NCBI GenBank assembly: GCA_023213395.1
Contig: CM041465.1
Location: 25,985,741-26,049,740, forward strand
From: Cycas panzhihuaensis
Lineage: Eukaryota > Cycadophyta
Length of the DNA: 64,000 nucleotides
Direction of reading: 5' to 3'
Under the pieces are notes generated by a model that worked only from the letters and a program-made list of their open reading frames with translations, searched no databases and was not told where the DNA came from. Position numbers and translations under genes: made by a program. Positions 23,346 to 34,038 of the stretch are shown in pieces; the first letter of the stretch is position 1; the number at the start of each line of letters is the position of its first letter.

Positions 23346-25504
23346 GTGTTGGTGCTCTTGCCTTTAGGTAGTTTCGCATTCTGTGTTTTGAGTTGGGCAA
23401 CCCCCAACGTGTTTGCAGTGCTTTCCTTTCTTTTCCTTTTCGCTTTTTCTAACAACGCTCGCGGAGGCGTTGCATGCGACGCTTTCGCTGGCCATGGGTT
23501 TGCCGCCATTGTTAGAAGACCAATCGTCGCGTTCATTCCATCGTCGAACCCCGATTCTAAGAATGGAAGGTTGCCCGGCCGATTGGGCCGACCACGCCAT
23601 GACTTCGTGAACTCAAGAGTTCCTTCATCCATTCCGGAATCCACGGTGAGGGCGAGGATTCCATCTATTACCCAGATGACCATTTCCACCGAAGACTTTG
23701 AGCCTTCCGCTCATGCAATGGAAGATCCGCCACTCGTGAGACCCGCCACCCCACCGCGAGCCTTACGAGGAGCGCCTGAGGATCCCCTACTGAAGTCCCT
23801 TCGACCAGATGGCTATGAGGATACCTCCGCCGACGCGGTCGAGGTGCTCATGGCAGTACTTTCGAAAGCGTCACGCCAACCACCTCCTAGATGGTTTACG
23901 GAAATGCTACGCAACATGGCATCTTCCTCATCCATGCCCACGTCATCTACGACGATTGACGCTTCCACCCGCGCACACACGTCCTATGCCGTGTCTACCC
24001 TGGCTCCTAAGGCGAGTGTTGCGCCTGCCGCCCCTAGTCGTGGTCCCACTCCTTCGGGACCCGCTCGCGGCGTGTCCGTTCCCCAACCCAGAGTTAGTAT
24101 GCCTTGCTCAAACCAAACGCACGTGCCACCGCCGAACGTGGGGCACGCGTTCCCTAGTAGGCCTCGAGGCCCTACTAGCGCCGCCGCCCGACCATGTAGG
24201 ACCCACTCCTACATACGCCCGTAACCCTTGGTAGGTCCTTCTCTTTACGTGCCCCTGTGCTACACGTCACAACCTTAGGGGGTGGCAAGGAAACCATCTC
24301 CTGCTCACGGAGTGGACGTTGCACCCATATGGGGTCGCGCCACCCACGGGTGGCCAATATGGGCAAAACCCAGTCCCTCACCCTCTGTTTCCGACGTCCA
24401 GCGCGACTCCGTCACACAAGACAAGGGAGCGCCTCCTTTCGAGTTGCTACCCGCAGCCCCCTTTCCAACAAGGGGCCTCTTTCCATGGAGGGATGGGTAT
24501 GCCACCCCCATCCATCCCTTTGACGGTTGTCGATCCTTTAGCCCAGGCAAGGACACGTCCTTTCGTGGACTATAGGTCGACGCCCTTGTCTGTTGAGGCA
24601 TTGAGGACTAACTTGCCGCCTCATCCTCCTGAAGTCCCCAAATTTGACGGGACTTCGTCGCAAGACCCAACCGAACATGTGCGCAACTTTTCCATGGCGT
24701 GCATCGACTATTGGGCCTACGACCATATCTTGATGAAGCTCTTCCCGCGGTCCTTGCAGGCGGCGCCTCAAGTGGTTCTACCGCCTTCCTGCCCATTCGA
24801 TTTCCTCATTCCAGCAGCTAGTGGACGATTTCATCAACTACTTTGACGTAGCCCGTCCATTCGAAAGCGGAATGAAGGCGCTTATGTCGCTCAAACAAGG
24901 TCACGATGAGATGAATCGTGACTTTGTGCGACGTTTTCACGACCTTCTTCATTCCACCAAGGCCACATTGCCTGAGGAGTTGAAGAGGGATCTGTTTGTC
25001 AATGCACTTCGTCCTGAGGTGCACGTGGAGGTCCTCAAGTTGGGGGCGACCACGTGCGACTCCGCGATTTCGAGGTGTTTGACGTTGGAGGCCATTGAGA
25101 TCCAGGCTGGACTCAAGAAACCTCTCAAGCCCTCGCAACGTCGTGAGGCGTCTCCCCCAGCGAAGGAAACTGAACCTTCGCAGTCCGCTAGGCCCACCTC
25201 TCACCCGACTGAGAGGACCCTAGACCCCCTCACCTCCACTATTCGCTCATTTGAGCGAACGATGAAGGAGCTTAAACTCCAACCTCCTTCGTCACCTACC
25301 TCCCATAGACACATCCAAAGAACTTCTCGTGCGATGCCCCGAAGGGGTAACACCCAGTCTTCTCAAGCAAGGAGGACCGATCCTCCCCTTGAGAAGAGTT
25401 CGTGCTCCATTCACGGGGAATGTTTCCATGACGATGCGCGTTGCCGGGCACAGCACCTGACGCCACGCCCGCGGATTCGTCCCCAGGCGAGCATCGAGGC
25501 CTAA
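23346..25504 (+). pseudogene. gag of A2
   Basis: Met at 23346 begins an open frame to 24224 (292 residues), rich in Ser/Pro/Ala, corresponding to the N-terminal region of A1. After a frame change, 24319-24846 holds the linker (VDPLAQARTRPFVDY) and the start of the gag core (FSMACIDYWAYDHILMKLF). A 2-base difference from A1 near 24760 shifts the frame, and the core continues in 24821-25504 (FINYFDVARPFESGM, LPEELKRDLFVNALRPEVH). The knuckle CSIHGECFHDDARC lies at about 25407-25448. Breaks are small, so decay is moderate. It could once have packaged its own RNA. Confidence 0.82.
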
Positions 25505-26500
25505 CCTCGATCAACCCATTCATAGAGACCGTTCCCCAAACATGGGGAGCGTGGTCGTGATGTTCAACAAGGAGCGGTCGAAATCGGGATAGATCTCCGA
25601 TCCTCGCCCTTCGCATGGTAGAGGGAAGGGTGTGCGAAGGTCACCTTCACCTTGGCGCTCCCACCGCCATGCTCTATCACCTTCAGCGGTCACTTCTGAG
25701 GAAAGAAGGTTGTCCAATTGCTTGAGACCACTCGTTATATGCCTTAACTTGGGTCTCAAGTCGCTAAAGAGCGTGGTACCTCTTCATCCACATCTTACCT
25801 TGATCCTCTTAGGGCCGTTCCTCAGGAGATTCTGCGCTTCCCAAGACTATTCCGTCGCCCGGTCGATTCGACTTTAGAAGGCGCTTACCCAACCCGGGGA
25901 AGGGTAAACCCTTTTCTATTGTTGACGAGCTCTATACCGTCGCTGCGGGAATGTCCTTGATGGACGTCTTGAGAAGCTGCCCTGAGCAACATGCTCTTCT
26001 TCTTGAAGCTCTTGGCTAACAAGACACTTCCATCCATGCGATAGGTGCTACCTCCCATGGGGGCCACCTGTCATCTCATTTGATCCCAGAGACCTCCCAT
26101 CTCCCAGCAAGCGGGAGAAGCTTTTGCATTACCCGTTCGTCATTACCATCGACACTCCTGGTTGTATCGTAAAGAGGACCATTGTAGATAATGGCTCCTC
26201 GGTTAATGCTATGCCTGTGCGTATGCTCAAGGAGCTAGGCATAGTAGCTCTTGAGTCTGTCCCTTGGAAATGCCAAGGGTATGATGGGACTGCGAAGTCC
26301 CCTCGAGGCGATCTCTCCTATCCCTCACCTTAGGAGGGAAAAGTTTCTGTCGAGTTGTTGTACTCGATGTCAATGTAGAGTACAACCTCTTGTTGAGCCA
26401 TGGCTCGACCCGGATGGGGCGATCTGCTCCACGATGGGGGGCAACTTAAATTTGTCCATGAAGGATCAATTAAAGTTGTCGCTCGTGAGCCTATCTTAGT
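25505..26500 (+). pseudogene. Protease region of A2
   Basis: Basic Ser/Arg-rich linker then, at 26124-26333, an aspartic-protease start: VITIDTPGCIVKRTIVDNGSSVNAMPVRML. The catalytic triplet is D-N-G-S-S where most plant elements have DTGA/DSGA; A1 has the same Asn. After 26333 frames shift, but the later protease landmark (LLxRPWLDxxGAxCSTxxG in A1) is readable in scattered frames to about 26460. No RT follows. Confidence 0.75.
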
Positions 26501-27164
26501 CTCACACCTCTCATCCACTGCCAGTGTTTCGATGATGAAGATAGTGATCTGAGGAGGCTACCCCTTAGTGGGACCTTTGTTTGAGGAGACCGACCTTCAT
26601 CGGTCGGACCTATGCCATGTCATGAGCCAAACCTAGTTAGGTTTGCCCCTATTGGCGTAGGTGGTTACGGTTGCTTGCCCGTCACGGGTGATTTTGATTC
26701 GGATAGCGAGGGTTATGGGCCCTCTCCTCGACGTGTCACCCTGGTTTCGCAAGCACCTAGGGGAATATCTCGATCCGATATTCCCGCTCTTCCTCATTCT
26801 ACATTGGCTCCTGAGCCACCGGTCCTAAACCGGCCATTCATTTTACCTTCTCGGCCTCCTCGAGCGGTTTCACGTACGCGCCCACGTCGACGAGCCACTC
26901 GTAGAGGCATTTCTCCTTCGCACTCTAGATCCTTACCTTAGACTAGAGCCACTCTTACTCGTATGCAACCTTGCCACGCGATCCGTCGTGTGCCAGGTCC
27001 GTTGCACCCATCTGATTCCGACCATAGCAAGTTTACTAGTAGGCCTGGCCACATTAGGCCTACTCTTCGTCACCTATCTCCTACCCTGCGTGTGACTACC
27101 CCTACCTTTATGGGGCCTAGGCACACCCCTTCCTCTCCTCTTGCTCCGAAATGAGCTTAAACTA
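26501..27164 (+). other. Pro/Ser/Arg-rich tail region of A2
   Basis: An open frame of 109 residues (26612-26941) contains RFAPIGVGGYGCLP, which also occurs after the A1 protease (RFAPIGVGSYGYLA), so this is the C-terminal tail of gag-protease. Beyond that it is Arg/Ser/Pro-rich with no domain. It occupies the place where RT would normally start. Confidence 0.55.
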
Positions 27165-27221
27165 CCATTTTAAACTGTCCCCATTCTTCCCAACCTCGGG
27201 TAGGATGGCGGTTTAAGATGG
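27165..27221. terminator. Inverted repeat between convergent ORFs of A2
   Basis: Arms 27165-27177 and 27209-27221 pair at 11 of 13 positions around a 31-base spacer. It lies after the gag-protease tail and before the end of the antisense ORF. A role in ending or processing transcripts is a guess. Confidence 0.25.
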
Positions 27222-27496
27222 ATTTCTTTTTTTGTTTTCTTTGTCTTCTGGTTCCTCCCGCGGAACCCGCGTTCCCGTATGCTCTTGGGAACCTTTGTCC
27301 TCCTACTTGGGCATCCTCCAACTAGGATGACGCTAGGGAGTATCGTTGCCCCCCCCTCCCGTGCTTGTGGTTTCCTTCGCATATTCCGCTATGCTCCCCT
27401 GTGGACGTGCATGTCGCCCTATCCTCTAACCTCACACCTCTCGATCACCTCGGTTTACGGTGGTTGTGTGTGCCTGATTAGGCGTATGGCCATACA

Positions 27497-27690
27497 TGGA
27501 AGGAAACACATGCATATTACAACAAAATATTTACAACAAATATCTACAACATATAAACATTTGCAAACACACAAAAATCATTCATTTACAAAATAAATCA
27601 TACATGCTACCTCTATCATACATGATACACGCCATTTCATGTCAAAAGTGGGGTTCCAATCACCCCATGTGTATATATATCAAAGGTGTC
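27497..27690 (-). promoter_or_regulatory. AT-rich block after the PMD ORF, polyadenylation-like
   Basis: In an otherwise GC-rich element this segment is strongly AT-rich. On the minus strand it carries repeated TTGTAA/TTGTAG/TGTTGTA words, like the UGUA-rich far-upstream elements of plant poly(A) sites, placed just after the stop of the antisense ORF. Confidence 0.4.
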
Positions 27691-29547
27691 ATAGTACATC
27701 GTATAGGTGGGAAGCCGGGATCCTTGCAGGGGGGGTACAATCATGTGAGCCCACATATGACCCCCCTGGAGGCCCGCTTTCGTCAAAATCATACATGTCG
27801 TCCCTGGTCTCTGCTGCATCACGATCCGGGGTTGGTCCCGATGCCTGTGACCACTCGCCTGGGACCACATCCTGCGAGGCTCCTCCACAGGCCTCATGGC
27901 CTGCCTCGCTCTCCTCGTCCCGAGTCTCGGTCGTGGCCATGTGTGTATGTGTCCGGCTCCGGCTCGACCTCGAGACCATCTGTGCCACCAGCTGGTCGTA
28001 GCGGACCTGGATGCGGTCCCTCTCGCCTCGGAGTCCCTCCTCGACGACTCTCGCCCTATCCTCCGACGCCTTAAGGCGCTCCTCTAGGACTGCGAGGCGA
28101 GTGCTGATCCCTGTGTCCCCTCCTGGCCCGCTTTGGCTCTGTCCTCGTAGCTCATCTCGCTCGCCCCTGGTCGCGTCGAGCTCTCGCTGCAGCTGCCCCC
28201 GGAATGCCATGTGCTCCTGGGTCTCTGCAACCCAGATGTCTCGTACTCTCACCAGTGGGGCGAACGCCGGCATATAGGCTCCTGTCGATCTAGGCGCACC
28301 TTCCGCCTGGATAGGCGGTTGCCCCTCTGCGTAGACCTGAGGGAACAACTCTCTCACCGCAGCCTCGACTAGCCTCTCAGCCTCACTACACACCCAATGC
28401 AACATGCCATGCGTCGGTGTACCCTCAATGCGTATAAGAAAACGAAATCAAAGCTCTGCACAGATGTCAAACTAAGGAAGCGGTTAGGTCTCACTGCCAG
28501 GGCCGTGGTCCCTCTGCCGGGCGACATCCTCCTCTCCTGGCTCGCCACTTGTTCTTTGGTGCCTCATCCTCGTGCACGTCCTCGCCTCTGCCTCATCTCT
28601 AGTAGGATGGCTCGACCCTCGCCCCGGAGCTCCTCGAATCCGGGCACAGCCTGCCCCGGTCCCTCGCCGCCTGCTGCCTCCGCAGCTCTGATGGGCTGCC
28701 CTCCTGCGGCAGCTCGGATGGCCTGCTGCGTCCCTGGTGGCGTGATGGGCTGCCCCATCTCCCCATCATCGCCGTCATCATCCCGTCGCTGCCGGCCCCT
28801 CGATGGGTGCTCCTCCCTCTGCTGGGTCATCGCTCGCCCACCTCACCGCCCTGTATGGATCCGCCACGTAGTCTGTCAGGGTGAGGAGGTCGAGTGATGT
28901 CGCGTCGACCGACCGGCGGACATGAGGCTGATCCTCTGTCCCTTTGAACCTCGTCTGCCACCTGTGGACCATCGGGGCCCACCTCGCTATGGGGAACGGC
29001 CCCCCCGCTGGTGCCACTGCCGCAAAATGATCAAAAACCGGACCTTTGCGACAGCGTCTTTGTATGAGAGTCCTCCTCTGCCCGACCTCCTGATAGCATC
29101 TAGTTGAGCGACGAGGTTCGCCGCAACTAGAGTCGCCCAATCCATCCTCTCGCCGGCCTCACACCGGCGTGCTGCGTCCACCCATCCTCCTGGGATCTCT
29201 CTGTAGTTCTGTTTCCAGGAGATCCTAATGTAATGCATAGTAAAATAAGTTTCTCGCCCAGGAATCACAGCGGAAGGGCTGAGGGGAGCTCCCCTCACGC
29301 CATTTGGTTCCCCAGTGAGGCCGAGGCGCCTCGTGTGTCGCCTCGGTCTTGGCAGCGTCCTCAGCCTCACGGGTCTCCCGGTCGCCGGCACTCCCAGGAT
29401 CCGTCTGACGTCCTCTAGAGTAATGGTGACATCTCCAATCTGCGGTAAGTGGAATACGTGCCTCCTCCTGTCCCAGTGCGACACTATGTCCACTAGGAGT
29501 CTCTGATCCGTCTGGTGGGGGTCTTGAGGCCTTATGCAGTAGCGCAT
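27689..29547 (-). pseudogene. Antisense plant-mobile-domain (PMD / MAIN-like) ORF
   Basis: Minus strand, opposite to gag. Met at 29547 is the first after an in-frame stop. Residues 15-60 hold the PMD signature LLVDIVSHWDRRRHVFHLP and VTITLEDVRRILGVPATGRPV; then RETYFTMHYIRISWK and the WATLVAANLVAQLDAIRR helix. A frame change near 29000 leads into IARWAPMVHRWQTRF and LLTLTDYVADPYRAVRW, the usual C-terminal part of the domain. A further frame (28405-27689, 238 residues) has a charged coiled coil (LAVLEERLKASEDRARVVEE). A GT-AG intron of 109 bases at 28494-28386 would link the parts but is unproven. PMD proteins act in the nucleus in silencing and genome stability; their role in elements is unknown. 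Confidence 0.82.
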
Positions 29548-29771
29548 CTCTTCAGGCGCCTATCCTCCTCGTCGACATCTCCATCCAACTCAAGATGGGC
29601 ATACCGACATTCTCGCGGTTATCCACCATGATAGCCTGCAACCGGTGAAAATCGGTAGAAGTTAGTCTCCCGGTCACCTAGGCTCCTAGCTATCTCGCCA
29701 ATTATTTTTTCTGAGTTTGGGAGCTTCTTTGGGGCCCCCGTTCTTTATTTTCCAACTTTACGCTGCGTCTG

Positions 29772-29803
29772 GCCTAAACTTAGCGATGCAGCTAAGTTTA
29801 GGC
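29772..29803. repeat. Perfect 13-bp hairpin
   Basis: GCCTAAACTTAGC, loop gatgca, GCTAAGTTTAGGC. A perfect stem in intergenic DNA of A2, about 225 bp upstream of the PMD start. Confidence 0.8.
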
Positions 29804-29845
29804 GGGCCATGGCGATTCTCACTGCGATCCTGCGGCCAAGATCGC

Positions 29846-29868
29846 GATCTGCAATCTTCTTGCAGATC
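29846..29868. repeat. Perfect 9-bp hairpin
   Basis: GATCTGCAA, loop tcttc, TTGCAGATC; extendable to 11 of 12 pairs. 42 bp from the preceding hairpin. Confidence 0.75.
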
Positions 29869-30274
29869 ACGGCGACCCCTCTAAAAGGGGTTTTGGCGGG
29901 AAAATCAAAAATTTTGTGGTGGGCCCCTGTAGCCCACGGGACAGTGGCCTAATGCCCAAGTCTCGCCTCTTTCCGGTCCGTTTGGACTCAGGAGGCCTCT
30001 AATCGCCCATGAGGGGCGCAAAATGCATTAAAATTAATTAAAAAAGCAATAAACTTTAAGCTTTGAAGTGACTAGGATATCGTTGGATCCACTCACCGGG
30101 TCTAATAATGGTCGCCATGGCGTCTCGGGATCGTGGCATTGTCCCTCACTCGAATCCGACGGTCGGATCGTCCTCGGCGTGCCTCTGAAATTGGGTAGCG
30201 CTCCGCGTCGTAAGGAAAAGGCTCTAGTTTAAATGCGAGGCGGTGAAAATGAATCCGGTTTTCATTGATTTTCC

Positions 30275-30283
30275 TTATATAGG
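30275..30283 (+). promoter_or_regulatory. Candidate TATA box upstream of aRNH
   Basis: TTATATAGG in a GC-rich setting, about 530 bp before the aRNH start. Possibly an internal promoter giving a short RNA; untested. Confidence 0.35.
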
Positions 30284-30810
30284 CGGGGTCCGGTGGGCAC
30301 TTCTTAGTTTTAACCGTGGCGGATCGTTGGGGACCGTCTCGTCGCGCTGGTCACCTTTCCCTTCTGGCTCTGTCGCCCATCGTGCTCCATGGACGCCCTT
30401 CTTGCTTCCCCGTGCGAGGGCATTTATGGTGCTTCATGTTTGCGCTTTTTTGGAGGGCCCGTTTTGCATCGTTTTACGCACTGCTCCCGTGCGTGCCCGA
30501 GTTTATACCCGTTTGGCTCGTTTCGCCGCTCTGGACTCAGCTGCGCAGTCCTTTTTCGCTCCCGGGGCCCCCAAAGGAAATGCTCCCCCGTCCGGGGGCA
30601 TGTTTTGCTTCTCGAAGCAACTTTTGGAGACTCCGGGGCGCCCGTTTTCCGCTCACTCCCAGTCAGCGCCCTGATGACTTGCTCTCGTTCTCGGGTAGCC
30701 TCATTGCTATGTCCTCCTACACTTCGCGGCCCGCTTCGCGTTTGTTATTCGAGTCTCTGTGCCGCTTTTATTACTATTGGTGTTTTATTGCCAAAGCTTA
30801 GCATCCAGTC

Positions 30811-31232
30811 ATGTCTCTGCTTATTTTCACCGATGGCGGAAGTCGCGGCAACCCCGGACCCTCCGCCGCTGTATGGATCCTCCGTAGCCCCTCCGGACAC
30901 AACTACCTGCACTCCGGAGTCTTTCTTCCTGAGGCCACCAATAACGAAGCCGAGTACACGGCCGTTATTGAGGCCCCACCGATGCACTTCGCTTTCATCG
31001 CGGTTCCATTGTGTTGTTTTGCGATTCTCAGGTCGTGGTGTCCCATCTCACCCAGGTTTACCAGGTGCGGTGCCCTCACCTGAGAACCCTCGCGTCTGCC
31101 GCCAGGTCCCTTCTGGCTCGTTTCTCGTCAGCGGATATTCAGCATATCCCTAGGCACCTCAATGCTGAGGCCGACGGCCTCGTCCGCCTCATCCTTGAGC
31201 GTCGCCTCCCTCTTCTTGACGATCGCCCCTGA
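30811..31232 (+). pseudogene. Archaeal-type RNase H (aRNH) of A2
   Basis: Cleaves RNA in RNA:DNA hybrids. Met at 30811 leads straight into LLIFTDGGSRGNPGPSAA (first catalytic Asp) and EATNNEAEYTAVIEA (catalytic Glu). A frameshift between about 30970 and 31005 moves to the second frame with VLFCDSQVVVSHLTQVYQ (second Asp) and IQHIPRHLNAEADGLVRL (final Asp). All four metal ligands are therefore present across one indel. The GNPGP and NNEAEY words mark the archaeal-type group found as an extra RNase H in Tat gypsy and some plant LINEs. It stands alone, with its own start, far from any RT. Confidence 0.85.
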
Positions 31233-31575
31233 GACTTGTCTGGCCAGCCCGTGCCCAAGTTTTCGGTTGTTATCAGTTAGCTGTACTTGTTTTACTTTAC
31301 TGGATGCCTCTCACTTCACGTTGCGCTTGACAGCGGGCGTCCCTTTCACTTGCTTATTCGATTGCGGTCGATGCCAGATGACGCGTGGCGGCCCTACGTT
31401 GTCCTCGTCTCTGTCTCCCTTGTCACGCGTTACGCCACGACACTTACGCCCTTGGATCACGTGCTGCTCTTGATTGCTCTTATATATATATATGCATGTG
31501 CTACTCATGTTTCTTGATTGCCAGCATTCGCCATCACATTACGCTTAGAAGCGGTGAGGCTCTGCGCCGAGGCGA
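31233..31575 (+). other. 3' untranslated region of A2
   Basis: No gene. A (TA)n-type patch is at 31481-31494. The bases before the 3' LTR (GAGGCTCTGCGCCGAGGCGA) are not a convincing polypurine tract. Confidence 0.5.
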
Positions 31576-34038
31576 TGTTTCCGGCTAGTGGGAATGGAGG
31601 GACGCATCGACGAGGTTTGTGCAGGTATATGTTCTTACTTTTCTTACTTATGATTGCTAAGGTAATTTGGAGTAATTTGATTGACATATGCCTGCCTACA
31701 TGCATTTGTTTGATTGCCTGTTCATAATGCATGTGCCTAGCGGCACCTCTTAGCTATGTGATTCACGGTGAGGGCATCCATAAGCGGATCGACACCCGTA
31801 TGGCGTCTGACCACTCACGATGTCTCCATGGTCTTTCGGGATGCTTTTGCGGCTTGTTTATTCGTGTTACCACGTGCCACTTATGTTGCAAACCCTTCCT
31901 AAGCTGGTTTAACCCTTAGTTAGGGCTCTTTGCACCATTTTGAGTACTTGCCCACTGGGCCTTCCCGATTGATGTATTTCGAGCTTAGCCCTGTTTTACC
32001 CTAAAAGCGATGTTTATGACTTTTATGATGTATTTTCTTCTTTTTTTTTGAGTTTCGATGCAGTGCAGCGGTAAACTAAGCGATGCGGATTTTGCGATGG
32101 TACCACGAAGTTTGCAGACGACTATTTAAAATTTGAAAAAGAAACCCGCGGCGCGATGGCGCGTTTTTGTGAGCTCGCGTGGCTCGTCTGATTGGGCGCC
32201 CAAGGCCCCACGTTCACTTGCTATGCCCAAGGCATAAAAGCCTTTTTCTTACTCATTTGCTTCATTCTTCACTTCATTTTTCAAGTTTTCTAGAGCAACT
32301 TCTCCAAAAAGAAACAAAACAAAGAAACAGTGAACAAGAGAACTTCTTCTACGGATGGGGACGGTGAAGTGGGCCATTACCACTGGAGTTGCGGGGCCAT
32401 TCTTGCCCCTACGTTTCTCCACCACAAGCTTCACCTTCTCTCATAAATACTCAAAGTTCCAAGGCATTTCTTCACAAAAAAGACTACTCCAAAGGACAAC
32501 TTCTAGCTCCCATCTTGCACGGAGCTTCCTCCTTCCATTCTACTGCAAAGGACACTAAAAAACCCAGCCTTAGACACTTGTCTTCTTTGCTCCAAGTAGC
32601 CAAGGTACATGCATGCTCTCTCCCATTTAAGGTAGTTCTTGTCTTTCATTGGTGCTTTTGCAGTTTTTACTATTTTACTTGCAAGCTTTTCTCCTTCTTT
32701 TGTGTGTGCTTTCCTTGGAATTTCATTTGCCATTTGATGCAAGTAGCCTTGGTAGTTGTGGCTTGCTATAGGGCTGCCTTAGATTGGGCCCATTTCTTCA
32801 CATTTCTTTGAGACTCATCCTTATCCCGTTAGCTTGCTCTTTCACCGTTTCTTAAGTTAGCCGGTACAAAGGGTCTTGCACGAGGATTTGAGGGAGATAG
32901 GCGGGGTTCCGTCCCCCATTAGTCCTTCTCCCCAAGGGTTCCGTCCTTGTCCTCTCTCCCTTTACTACCCGCACTCTCTTGGGAAACGAGGTTAGAAACC
33001 TAAGGGAGTCGGTTTGAACTCTCTTCTTGGCGTAAGTAGCTTGTCACAACCTATCTCACCTTATTGCCTGCTAGTATCGCCTTCCCGAACCCCGTGGAGA
33101 CCTCTCGTGGGTGAGTTAGCCATCCCGAGGCTACACTTGATCCCATTTGGTGCTTTTTGTGGTGTATGATAGCTTGCATGTTTACGTCTGATTAGTTTCA
33201 TTTTTGTTATGCTTTAGTGCTTAACCACGTTTTCTAGCTTAGTTGATTTTATCGACATATATACATATATCTTGTTGTGCCAGTAGCCTCTCTCCCGAGA
33301 GGAAGGCGTTTGTTGGGATTATTGGCAGGATTGCGTTGGAGGAAGCATTGCGAGATCGACCGTCGGGGTCGGCCCCTATATGGTATCTCTTCTCCCTTTT
33401 CGGTTGAGCTTTGCTTTCGTTTCCTTCATTTCATTTAGTCCTTGCATGCTTTTGGGGAGGTAAGTGCACCCCCTTCGTTGTCTGCGATCGACGTTGCATG
33501 CGCGGGAGGAGGAAAGGAGCGCAACCAAGGAGGGAAATCCACGCTTCCGTTCGAACGCCGGATCCAGGTATTCTTTGCATACCTTTCATATTTTCTTTAT
33601 GCTTTTATGTTTCTTTGCATTTACTGTTATAGATAAAGGAACATAAAGGAAAGAAGAAAACAACCTTTTATTGTGTATTCGCTTGCTCGTACTATTTCCT
33701 TACATTGCATAACATAGGAATAGAAGACTTGTTTGCGTTGTATCCTAAGCGCATTCTACCCCGTATTCTTTACACTTTTGGTTGGTTGCCCCCTCGTCGC
33801 CTTCTCATTGCCTTGAGAAGTAGCGGCCTTGAGGATTCTTTCCCTTCCGGCCATCCGGAAGGTAGGAAGGCCTCGTCTTGCGGCTGCACCGGAAGCAACC
33901 AGGCACCTTGCAGATCCGTGCAGCTGCAGGCGCACGGACGTCCTGCGAGGTATGATCCTCGCTATTTAGCCTGCTTAGCGTATTGTTTTATGCCATTCCC
34001 GCTAGGCGTTGGATCATTGCCCCGCGAAGAGCGTTTCA
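31576..34038 (+). repeat. 3' LTR of A2
   Basis: 2463 bp, same ends as the 5' LTR, followed directly by the RNase H codons of element B. Confidence 0.88.

Larger units (their letters stand above)
29548..30810. other. Region between the divergent PMD and aRNH ORFs
   Basis: 1.26 kb with no convincing gene. It holds two perfect hairpins (29772-29803, 29846-29868), an AT-rich patch (30010-30065) upstream of PMD, and a TATA-like box on plus at 30275-30283. Overlapping open frames of 143-254 residues on plus (30243-31153) have high GC, no motifs and compete with each other; I treat them as chance except for the aRNH frame. Confidence 0.5.
20817..34038 (+). mobile_element. Tat-like Ty3/gypsy element A2, non-autonomous, with antisense PMD ORF and aRNH
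   Basis: 13,222 bp, inserted in the RNase H of element B. LTRs 20817-23292 and 31576-34038 both start TGTTTCC and end GCGTTTCA. Flanking five bases are gaggc (20812-20816) and aaggc (34039-34043), a TSD with one difference. Order: primer site, gag, protease, a minus-strand plant-mobile-domain ORF, then a plus-strand archaeal-type RNase H. No RT, retroviral RNase H or integrase motif is visible in the 8.28-kb interior. Archaeal-type RNase H beside gypsy genes is a mark of the Tat lineage. No clear polypurine tract precedes the 3' LTR. Confidence 0.88.

Noticed and set aside
28397-28897. Plus-strand 166-residue frame
   Set aside because: Shadow opposite the PMD ORF; no domain and very biased composition.
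30243-31153. Long plus-strand open frames of 143, 161 and 254 residues as a novel protein
   Set aside because: They overlap in different frames in GC-rich DNA, have Cys/Arg/Pro-rich random composition, and the third frame partly covers the real aRNH in the wrong frame.
31556-31575. Polypurine tract of A2
   Set aside because: The sequence has too many pyrimidines; I could not support a PPT call, which may mean that it is mutated.
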